Shown: piece by piece, positions 13,801 through 25,800 of the stretch
Layout: every line of letters starts with the position of its first letter
How positions within the stretch are numbered: position 1 is the first letter of the stretch
Assembly: GCF_008831285.2 (NCBI RefSeq)
Contig: NC_045146.1
Coordinates: forward strand, 126,001 to 190,000
Source: Nymphaea colorata
Taxonomy: Eukaryota; Streptophyta; Magnoliopsida; Nymphaeales; Nymphaeaceae
Direction of reading: 5' to 3'
DNA: 64,000 nt
Translations under genes and position numbers: made by a program
The notes under the pieces: model-generated
Told to the model about the DNA's origin: nothing
Database searches by the model: none
The model's input: only the letters and a program-made list of their open reading frames with translations

Positions 13801-16800
13801 TCATGAATGGGAAAACAGGGTGTTCCTATTTTTAGCAGGTTTAAATGATGAGTCTGAAGGTGTTCGAAGTCAGATTTTGAATTCAGGGGAGGTGTCCAGT
13901 ATTGAAGATGTGTACTCCTGTGTTGAAGCGGAAGAACAGCGAAGGCTTGTTACAAAAGAAGGGAAGAGGGAACTTGTGCCCTATAACGAGAGATCTGCTC
14001 TCGTGAGTCGTGGTCCTGGCGGCCCATCTAGGTCTCTTCGCCGGTGCACTCACTGCAAGAAGACAGGTCACACTGTGGATTATTGCTGGGATCTTCATCC
14101 AGAAAAGAAGGGGAACAGAGGGAGATCTTTGACTGGGAGAACGCCCGTGTCTGAGGTGCAAGCCTCTAGTGGAGAAAAAGTCTCCATTTCTGCTGACCAG
14201 CTTCGTGAACTAATGGCTTATTTGAGCAGGCTCGATGTCAACAAGACTGAGACCTCAGAGGGAACTACAGCTAATCAGGCTCTTGCAGCTATTGGCAATC
14301 AAGGTAACTCTTCTGTGGGGGAATGGATTGTCGATAGTGGTGCTACTCATCACATGACAGGTAATCCAAAATTGTTTCATGAGTATAAGTTGTCCTCGGG
14401 AAGGGAACGTGTTTCTCTTGCCGATGGTTCCTCTACCTGTGTGGCAGGCGAAGGCACTCTGTCCTTGTTGGACAAATTTCATGTGCAGGGCGCTTTACAT
14501 GTTCCCCAGTTTCCTTTAAATCTCTTATCAGTCAGTAGACTTACTAAAGAATTGAATTGTGAACTTATATTCTCTGCCGATCGTTGTGTTTTGCAGGACT
14601 TGGTGACAGGGAAGAGGATTGGGATTGGTTTAGCTTCTGATGGATTATATCGTCTTCCCATACGTGTGGCTACTGCTCTGTTGACAGCGATCCGCAAGAC
14701 AGATAAGAGAAGAGAAGATTGTCTTCAGTCTTTTATGTACTGGCATGAACGTTTTGAGCATTTACCTTTTGGGATTTTGAAACATTTGTTTCCAGACTTG
14801 TGTTCCTCCTTTGATGTGTCTTCCATTTCTTGTGATGTTTGTCAGTTTGCCAAACATGTGAGGGCTTCGTACCCTCTTTCTTCTAGTTGTGCTAATGAAG
14901 CTTTTTCTCTGATTCACTCTGATGTATGGGGACCTTCGGGCATTCATACCCGTCAAGGTTTCCAGTACTTTATCACTTTCATTGATGATTTCTCTCGTGC
15001 TACATTTATATACTTGTTAAAAGACCGCAGCGAGGTTCCTCGAATCATCGAGACATTTATTCTTCTTGTGCATACCCAGTATGGTGCGAATGTTAAAACT
15101 TTCAGGTCCGATAATGCCCGTGAGTACATGTGTCGGCCTGTTGAGGAGTTTCTTAGACAACGGGGGATTGTTCACGAGACATCCTGTAGTTACACCCCCC
15201 CTCAAAATGGGGTAGCTGAAAGGAAAAATCGTCAACTTCTTAATGTCACCAGGGCTCTTTTGTTTCAGAGAAATCTTCCTAAACACTATTGGGGTGATGC
15301 AGTTCTTACTAGTGCCTATCTTATTAACCGCATGCCCAGTCGTGTTTTGAATGGTAGGACTCCCCACTCGTTGCTTCCTGGCAGTCGTCCACCATTTCCT
15401 CTTCCTCCTCGTGTTTTTGGTTGTGTATGTTTTATCCATGATCACAGTCCAAATGTCAAGAAACTTGATCCTAGGTCTATCAAAGGTGTCTTTGTTGGAT
15501 ACTCTCCTACGCAAAAAGGATACAAATGTATTGATCCTATTACTGGTCGAGCTTATGTTACGAGGGATGTTACCTTCTTGGAACATGCCTCTTACTTTGG
15601 TGCGAATCCTCTTCAGGGGGAGCAGTCTGTGGGCAGGGAAGAGTATTCTCAGAGACAGGAACTTCAGTTTATAGATTTTTTGGACTACAAGAAAACAGAA
15701 TCACTTAATACTGTTGATGTGCCTGAGAAGGAGGAAAGGGGTGACAATAGCATTGAGAAGGAAGGCCCTCAGTTGTTTGGACAGTTCTACTCTAGACGAG
15801 GTACTCGGACAGAGGTGATGACTTGTGATGCTAGATCTACTTCCAATCCCAATGCCACTCCTTCCCTGGATGAACCAAGTCCTACCGAGGAGACCGTGGA
15901 GACCCATGATGAGGTTGAAAAGAAGAATGACGATCTTCCCATTGCCCTGAGAAAGGGTGTCAGGTCATGTACTCAACACCCCATTGGTAATTTTGTTTCT
16001 TATTCCAGACTTGGGAAAGATTACAAGTGTTTTGTTTCTACTCTTTCTTTGGCTGTGATTCCCAGGACTGTCGCTGAAGCTCAAAGTGACTCCAAGTGGG
16101 CCGATGCAATGAAAGAAGAAATAGATGCCCTAAGAAGAAACTTGACATGGGAAGTGGTGAAGATTCCTGAAGCCGCTCACCTAGTTGGATCCAAATGGGT
16201 GTATACCATCAAGTACAAACCAGATGGGAGTGTTGAAAGATATAAAGCTCGACTTGTGGCCAAGGGGTTTAGCCAGAAATATGGAATTGATTACTTGGAA
16301 ACCTTTGCTCCTGTTGCGAAAATGAAGACTGTGAGGGTGGTTATATCCCTAGCTGTGATGAAGGAGTGGAAGATGTATCAACTGGATGTTAAGAATGCAT
16401 TCCTCAATGGTGACCTCGAAGAAGAAGTATATATGCATATGCCTCCAGGATATGAAGAACCAGAAATGTGTTGTAAGCTGAAAAAGGCATTGTATGGCCT
16501 TAAGCAATCGCCCAGAGCGTGGTTTGAACGACTGAGAAGAGTGATGATACGTCATGGATACAAACAAGGAAATGGAGATCACACTCTGTTTGTGAAGAAG
16601 AAGGAGAGCAAGGTTACTCTCCTGCTCGTCTACGTAGATGACATGATTGTTACTGGAGATGATGAGGAGGAGATTATCAAGCTAAAAGGGTTACTGTCTA
16701 CAGAATTCGACCTCAAAGATCTTGGAAAACTAAGGTATTTTCTTGGTATGGAGGTTGCTAGGTCTAGTACTGGTCTTGTACTAAACCAAAGGAAATATAC

Positions 16801-19800
16801 ATTAGACCTGCTGGAAGAAACTGGTAAATTGGGATGTAGACCTACTCCTACCCCTTTTGACACTGGGCACAAGTTGAGTCTCAGAGATGGAGAGCCTCTC
16901 TGTGAAGAAGACAAGGGAAGATATCAACGTTTGGTTGGGAAGCTAATTTATCTTACCCTCACGAGACCTGATATCACCTTTGCGGTGAATGTTTTGAGCC
17001 AATTCATGCATGCGCCAACCGATGCACATCTGAAGGCTGTGGACAGAGTGCTATGCTACCTGAAGAAAAATCCTGGTAAGGGACTCCTGTATGTGAAACA
17101 AGAGACTGTGGAAATCGAGGGCTATTCTGATGCGGATTGGGCAGGTTGTGGTGATACCAGACGATCCACTACAGGGTACTGTGTCTACTTGGGAGGAAAC
17201 CTTGTTGTATGGAGGAGCAAGAGACAGGATGTTTGCTCTAGATCCAGTGCAGAGGCAGAATATAGGGCAGTTGCTATGGGAGTGTCAGAGTTATTATGGT
17301 TGAAGATATTGTTGACTGACATTGGAATAGAAATTGAAGGACCTATGAAGATGTATTGTGATAACAAGTCTGCAATCAACTTAGCCAACAATCCTGTACT
17401 TCACGACAGAACAAAACATGTTGAAATTGATCGTCACTTCATTCGGGAAAGGATTGATGCGAAAGAGTTGATCTTACCTTACATGAAGTCTGAAGACCAA
17501 ACTGCTGATGTTCTGACGAAAGCTCTTCCTTCAGCTTCATTTGAGAGGAATGTATCCAAGTTGGGCATGTTTGATATGTACGCCCAACTTGAGGGGGAGT
17601 GTTGATAGATTGTGGGTTTCGGGTCCGGATCCATACCCGACCCGCCTTGTAGCCCGTTTTGGGCTCTACTTAAGTCATGTAACCCTAATCCTTAAGTGTT
17701 AATGATAATCTTAAGAGAGAGAGAGTCTGGCTGCTAGTGGGCACCAACTCCTCCTCATTCGTGGTTTTTTCTCCCTCGTGTTGAGGGTTTTCCACGTTAC
17801 ATCGTGATCATTGCTTCTCTTCCTCTTCTTCTTGTTCGTATCTCTACAATGAGCAACATCTTGAAAATGTTGTGAAATCTTGTTGCCCAGAAAAAGGGAA
17901 AAAAAACAAAACCATTTGATCAGAAAGTGAGAAAACGTTGTGATACTTTCAAAATGGCCTGCAATACACAATAGTGTTGCTGTAAGGAAGCGATAGATGA
18001 AAGGAAAAGATGCTATGGACAACAATGATAGTGGATAACATAGATACAGGCAATAAGTTGATTGCTGAAAGGCAAGGACTAATGCCTAGCAATCTTAGGC
18101 ACTTAAAGAGCCAGATTTTGACATAAACCTCATTGAGCACATACATGTAGAAGAAACCACTACACGTTATGGTTCAACAGTGCCCTTAAGGCAATGCCAA
18201 AGGACCACCGAGTCTCCAAGTGCTCAAGTAAAAAAGATACTATCCTTTTCTGTCTGCATACAAGAATGAAGATGCAAAGGACTCATTTACATGGATACCT
18301 CATTGTAACATTAACTAACCTGATTTTGAAGATGGGCACCACAAGAAGAGGCCGGCAGCTCATAGTTTCTGTCATATGCATTTCTCTTTTTGGACCACCA
18401 TTTTTGTTTTTCTTTTTTCATTGCAATATTGAGTATGACTCAAGTTTTTCAAAAAGTTTGGGACTTGATGCTCATAATAGAACAATTTTGGGCAAATATG
18501 TAACTGTCACTAGAAATTTATTTTATTATTTACTTGAACGGTGGGCTTTGTGTTGCACAATTGGATGGATCGAGTTATTGCACTAAAGCATTCCACGAGC
18601 TTGAACATGAAGATAGTTATTTTGACTATGAATATCTAATATTTCATTCACAGAACATGATACTTATTTTTAAAATGTCTTTCATAATCTTCAAAATCAT
18701 TTTGATAAGCACCTATAATTTGTTACTTTAAGGCTTATACTTCACAATTAAGGGGAAATTGTTGCCCCTTCTCAATGATATTCATAACACTGATACTAAC
18801 TAGTAATGAAATCGGTTCAAATACTGATCATAAACTACTGCTAAAGCATACAAGTTTATACAACATAAGTATATAACTCATATTAAACCTATATACAGGT
18901 TTGTACACAATAGGCTTCCAAACCTTCCAAGGAATTCACTCATATGAGATCAAGTAATTACAATGCACTCACGTAATATAACTTATGAAAGACAATATTA
19001 CATACTATAAGCCAAAAAACCATGTATAATATCTCCAAATATGCAAATCCAAAAGAAACCTCCAAACAACAACTTTATGGGAAGATCCAGAAGACAAATT
19101 ATCAACTTCAAGATAAATTAAAAGCCAAAGAATCAAAAAGAAAATTTGTTTAAAAATCAAGCCATATAGCTTATAAACTTACAAGCTCCAATCTGGCCTA
19201 GGCTATCGATTGCACTTGAGCATTCATCTGAGTCTTCACTTTCCAAATTCTCCAAAATTCCATTAATCGCAGATAGAGCATCTCCAATACCTGACACAAT
19301 AGGTGCTAATAAAAAGTCACTACTGAAAAAATGCAGATACTCAAAAGATCAACCAACCTGTTAGAAATGAAAGTTAATTTTTATCGTATTAAAACATTGT
19401 ACAATTCTGGAAAAATACCAAGTTCAGTTCAACTAGTATTGTTAAGACATAAGCATGACACAGAGGTCATGAGCATTATCCAGCCATTGCTTGCAATTTG
19501 ATAAATCATGCAAGCAGTAGTAGAAACACACCATTCATCAAATGACACAAAAACACCTCGATATGTCCAAATTTCCAATTGATGAAAAGTGTAGCTTTAG
19601 ATCGATAAGATACTTTACAAGTCAAGTCATTAGTATGCCGTTTTCTTTTAAAGGCAACCGTAGACTTCAGAGCCACAACCAAATAAAAAATTCTTCATAT
19701 AAGCATCACCATAGTATCATCAGTTTTACACAAATGAGAAGTATGCTATCCAACATGAGATTTGAGCTCACCCACTAGTTTACAAGAAAAGTAGTAGTTT

Positions 19801-22800
19801 ACCAAAACAGTAGAAGCTCCAAATACTGGAACATTTAGTGGGCAGGCAGTATGGTGGAGATTACTATAAACATAACTGATTCTTCCTTCTCAACAATGTA
19901 GAAAGACAAAAAAAAAGGAGGATGTGGCAAAAAAGTAATAATAAGGACAAGCCCGGTGGTTGTATCTGCTAGATTTTTGAAAAAATTGGCTGGTAAGCAT
20001 TAGATCTTGGACATTGTAGTTTTACATATGCTGGTATAACTTGTACTATATCGTAAATTTTGTGAACAATTTACCTTCATTTTTTTAATTATCAGCTTAA
20101 TTTTCATGCCTAATAAGCGTTTTATTCTTAGTTGATATGCTCCTACAAGATTCTACTCATACTCATAGTATGTTATCCTGACATTAGATGATTCAATGTT
20201 TGAGTTAGTTCCTATCTTTGACAATGCATAACATAGTAAGAAACAGAGACAGCAATTTACTAACCACTTCAAGCAAAAAACTTTTCTTATAATTGCAGTT
20301 ATTTGCTTCAGCTGCCCTTCAACCATGACCTGAAGCCTGAGGACACAAACTACATCTACCTAGTAAACACCTCATATATGAAAGTTGGAAGCTATATACT
20401 TACTAGATTCACCAATTATCGTGAACATATCATCAGAAGAAAGCAATCTTCCACATATCATAATTGCTCTTGATCGCAAAACAGACTCAGCTGAGTTCCT
20501 GTATCAAAGTACATTAGCTTGCGAATAAAGGATGCCCAGGTAGAATATAGTCTTAAGCATCTGATAATTGTTTGCAATGACGAGTTAAAACCTGATCAAT
20601 GAAGTTAGTAACTGCAGAAGAGTGGTCTTTAAAAGATATTGTGTACCATGCGGTGATGATGCTACCTGTGTTTATGAAGACTACATTATTCAAATTAAGC
20701 AATAAAGGAAATTTGATCAACAAATAAATGATAAAGCAAAAATAAGCTTATCATGGAGGCAAGGGCTTCCATCAAATTTCAGCATACAGGAGAACAAAAA
20801 TGCAACTAGTCAGAGTACATAATGATGTATCTACACAATATGGAATTATAGTCCATGATGCTACTCCCAGCCATATCCTTTCTGTCCACAAAACAATTAA
20901 TTAACACTCCAAATCCAGTGGGAGTTCTAAGTATGGAGTAATTTTTCATCACCTGGATTATCAGACAGATTCAGACCATTAAAAATGTTTAACCAAACCA
21001 CAAGACAAAGTCGCCAGAGACAGGCAGAGGAAGGATTTCAGACCTGATACACTTCTCACCACGATTACATGTGTGGTTCTTAAATCAACTAAACACTGCC
21101 AAATACAAACTGAAAAACTGCCAGGTAGATTTCTTTTCTTAAAACCCGAGCACAGTTAATAGTTAATACTCTACAATCTATATGTGAAAGCAGGTAATGG
21201 AGAGAAGTTATTGGCTACAGAAGCACCCTGTTGTGGCCCTTAACCTTTTTTAGGGGTACAAATTCCATATGATTTTGATTTTCAATAACAAATTTTGTTC
21301 AGTGTCTCAGACGTACAGTCACATACAACTTCTACATCCATGGGACCATGTCCTTTAACAATAAGCAAACTCAGGCACCCATGGTAATATCCAACAAGGT
21401 GCAAGTAGGTAGATATCTTCTCCATTGAAAAAGAGAAAGGAAAAGGAGCTCAAGTCTGTTGTATCCCCCTTCTCTCTCCCAAAATAGAGAAGTAGACGGC
21501 CCATCTTCTCTCTCTCTCTCTTGCATGCGCTCTCTGTCTCTCTCAAATCTATTTTAATTTATATTTCCTGCAGAACCATTCATACAAGTACATATACTCT
21601 CCGATCCAATTTTTCAAAAAATATAGCATTCACAGCCACAGACAACATTCACCTGTATGATGGTTGCATACAGGCTGCAGCAACATAGCTGCATGACCTT
21701 TCTATTGGTAAAAGGAAGAACCAACACTCAAGCTACATCAACAAAATGAGCTTTCAAAGAGAACTAATGAGATCCAAAAATCATGTCAATGCAGATGACT
21801 AAAACGAACAAGATAAAACATCTGGAAAAGGGAAAAGGAAAATACTACCTCATACAAAACCTCAAGAGTGCTTAGAGTCATAAGAACATCATTTGAGTTT
21901 TTGACTTCTGCCACCAACAGATCAAGAAGACCAGAACTGTGAATTGCTGAAGCAGCAGCTGAAGTAGAAAACAGTTTTGCAATGAGTGAAAACACCCGAA
22001 TACGTGCCTGAAAAGAACATATGAAAACACCATAGACTGTCAATTATACAAAAAAACAACTTGCATGATTTGTTTGTGCAGAAGTAGAAGCTGTGAGAGG
22101 AAGCAAAAGACTAAAAGTAAATGAAGAATTTATCATAAAGATGAAAAAAAAAATTGCTGCCACAAAACAACAAGGATGCAACTCATAGCATTCAACCATC
22201 ACAAGGGGCATGCAAATTTTCATAATTGGAATCATGATAATTCTTGTTGTCAGTAATATGCTCAACCATCCATAGAATCAGAAATCTATCTATGAATTCC
22301 CATTGCAATCATAGTTGATTAAAAGAATAGGAATACAGCTGCCTCCAGTACAGGTTGACCTCCTTAGGTGAAATTGTTTGAAAAACAAGGTGATCACAGT
22401 GGATTAGTTATCTAACATCTACAAAAATATTTTTCTCAAGGGAACTGCAAAATGACTTTTCCTCCGTGTTGGAGTATGTGAGAACTTTCATTAGTGGTGA
22501 AAAACAGCCCACGAGATGCAGGCTAATTTTACATGTCAATCTTTCATTGTTTTCCAAGAGAAAAGAATTTGATTAAAGAAATTGCACCAGATGAACTCTG
22601 AAGGTACCCATTTGTTCCTCCCTAGCTGCATTAAGTAATGAAAAGCCTTATGTGTTTTCCCCCTAAATGAGCCATCATGCATTAGTAACCAAGTGTGCCA
22701 GATAAATGTTCAACCTCTTCACTTTCTCGACACTGGTAGTTTAAGCAGCAATTCATGAACAACTCATCTAGTGATTGAATGAGATTGACATTCCGTGTTG

Positions 22801-25800
22801 GAAAATATGCTGTAGGGAAAGCTGCCATGTAAACGAGTATATCTAGGATTCCACTATGTTTTTATATGGATAACAGCTTCCTGTGAATGAACCCCATGCT
22901 GCGATAGTTTTGCTTGTTTCAGATGACAATCAAACATAAATTCTTTCTTGAAGACAAAAAGAATGCCATATAAATAACAACAGAAGCCATCAAGTACCAC
23001 CAAAACAACATGCTCCCAAGATCAGAAAGGTAAAGGTACAGGCACAGAGTGCAAATCTGAGCACAGCATTTTCCAAAAAGGTTGGATGTCAGGCTACATA
23101 CATATAGCCCAATTTTTTGGAACAAACTGGGATTGAACTGACCAAACCCCCTCAAGTTGGCCAAAGGTGAAACCAAGCATTTCAAGTTCAACCTTACATG
23201 TTATTACATTATGTATTACTCATTAAATGCTTAGATACAACACGTTTGCTTTCCTGTTTTCATTATGTGAACCTGAAAAAAAGATTTAATGCTCACTAAG
23301 TAAAAATATATTGAGAATAAAAGTTAAGGACACAGTGCATTAACATAAGTACGGAAACCATCCAAAATAAGAATGCCCTGAAATCATATGACTCAATTGA
23401 AGTCATTATTTGCAACGATAAGTCAGCACGTAGCGTGTCTAAACCATCCAAGAAAAAGATCAAAAGTTTGGCGTTTTGGTTCTTTCATTTTTTTCATTAC
23501 GGTGTATAATTAGTCAACCCTTCTAACTAACATATATTCAAAACTTTCGAAAGAATTTCCAAGTTATACTGCTATTCATTAAGGTCACCCCACCTAAATA
23601 CAGGATGTGGATCTTCGACCTATGCAAAACTTCACCCTTTGGAAAATGCCCGAAATTTTCTTTTTTATTTTCAACAGCACATTATATATGGGACACCCTC
23701 TGGTCTCTATAATCTCTGAATACTTTTGAGTAAAAAAATTCAGCTTATAAAGATAGTTCTAGCATTCTCTCCTTCTTAATGCTCGAAAGAATGGATATAT
23801 AAGATCAGTTAACATTGACAGGTCTAGTTGATGGTTAGTTTGAATTAATGTGCTCCCCATCCATTATGATTTGACTGCATACTGGTGTGACAGAAAGTCG
23901 AGCCTGATGTGCATCCAAATGTGAACATATTTCAGACATAATCGTCTTTCAGCATACTTGACACAAGTGATGTTGAATTTAGCAAATCAGGAAGCATCTG
24001 CACTCACACCAGCAACCCAAGTCAGGGAAGCATCTGCACTCACACTACCAGCCCATGCAAATGCAGTGTGTCCCTAAAGACCCTATGCTACATTACATGC
24101 TTTATAGCTGATCAAACAAGAAAAAATATGCAATAATATTACAAGATATTAGACCTAATTGATATTTTGAAATGTTGTCTATCATGTTCCAAAATTGTTG
24201 CAGAAACACGGGCTATTTTTCAGAATAACAACAGTATTTGCCCCTATTATATTAGCCATATGGAAACTGATGTCAACAAAATATATTCAAATATACCAAG
24301 ATCTTTTTTAAATTTTAAAGCAGCAATACTAAAATAAGATATACTACTTCCTATTCCTATAGAACATTTAAGTGTCAAACAAGTCCATTAGGCAACTTAC
24401 CGATGATGAGCTATGTTCTACAACATTTTTGAGATGTGTAGGGTCATCACCATCTGTTGGAAAGATGACTCCCTGAAACAGTTCACAGTATTGCAGTTCA
24501 TATACACAATTCAGTTGTTAACCAGTAATGCATAAACAAATAAGAATCTAACAACTCATGAAAGGAACATAACTAAAAAGGTTCACAAAAGGTACTTACA
24601 ATCCCAGGAGCGGTCTTTGAGAGATTGATAATAGCTTTTATAGAAGATGCAGATACTCGTTCATCCCTGAAGCAATGCAAGAAAAATGATGATCATCTAA
24701 CAAGGTTAATTTCCAAAACTGCCAAAAAAAAAAAAAACTCGATCTAGAAGTCAACAAATACAAAACATTAACTCCACATCCATGAATGTGCTTCACAATA
24801 GGAGAAAAGGCCATCTAAAAAGTGCTGGGAGCCCAAACGCATTGCTAAATATTTCAACAATCAAAGACAGGAACCATATTCTCCACTGCATATATGAATC
24901 AACAAAATGGTAGAATACAATTATTTATCTACTTAAACATGTTAACTGAATATAAACGACACTGAAATATGGTAGTATACGTACAGATCTCTCCAAGATA
25001 GAATGTTTTTTCAAGAAATAAAGAAGCAAGTCGTGCTAGTATAGCAATTGTCCTCGAAGTAGGTGCATCATGAATGGAGTAGGGTGTGATTTCATAGCAT
25101 TCGCAAATCACCAGTTTTCATTCTTTCAGTTCACTATTATTCCCACCTCACTGTCTTACATGGCACAATGTATACCATATTGTCAAATGAGATTTGGTTA
25201 TGGCAGCACAAAATATCATTTAGGAAAAAATTTGAACAAACAAACTAATTTTAGGTAAATATCTCTGAAGTTGGATGTTCTGCCAAATTTGACTATGGAT
25301 TTTGAACAAGGGACTTAAGATTGAGCTTGCAATTTCAATTTCTCTACTTAGTTGCTTGATACATTTGATTAGGCAACGCTGTTCTTGTTCAGTATTTGCA
25401 CTATGAAATTAAGACTTACGATTGTGATTGCACCTCCACTATATATATTGTCCTTTCATGCCTAATTCAGGTTGCCTCTTAAATAAAACCATTACATGTA
25501 CATGGTAGAGTAGATGCATCAGAACATAAAGATGTTCCAGAAAGGCCATTTCAAGTCAAGCAAGTAGCAACTACGAAGGGAGCCAGAGTCACCAGCTGAC
25601 ATTAACCTGGGCAGATCAAAATCCCACCTGTTTAGAATGGATACTGACCATAACATACCCCATTACTAGTTTGGCTTTGGCCCATACTCACAAGTTTTCG
25701 TTCGTCACAAAGTCTTTCTTGTAAGTGGCTTTCCGAAAGTCCAGGAATTTCAAAAACTGAAGATAAATACTTTAAAAATTAGAGAAATTTTTGAAATCTT

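Larger units (their letters stand above)
12556..17848 (+). mobile_element. Complete Ty1/copia LTR retrotransposon (Copia-1)
   Basis: This is a 5293-bp element in intron 11 of the PSMD5-like gene, in the opposite orientation to that gene. It has two 249-bp LTRs that I find identical by eye and a 5-bp target-site duplication, ATGAG, at 12551-12555 and 17849-17853. A primer-binding site TGGTATCAGAGC (initiator tRNA-Met type) lies at 12805-12816, and a polypurine tract GAGGGGGAG at 17591-17599. One uninterrupted gag-pol frame contains every Copia domain in the order GAG-PR-IN-RT-RNaseH. Identical LTRs and an intact frame indicate a recent insertion by a possibly still autonomous copy. A related, internally deleted copy lies in the same host gene at 26995-28246. 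Confidence 0.97.

Noticed and set aside
13298-17391. Several minus-strand open frames up to 189 codons across Copia-1
   Set aside because: They are shadows of the intact plus-strand gag-pol frame.
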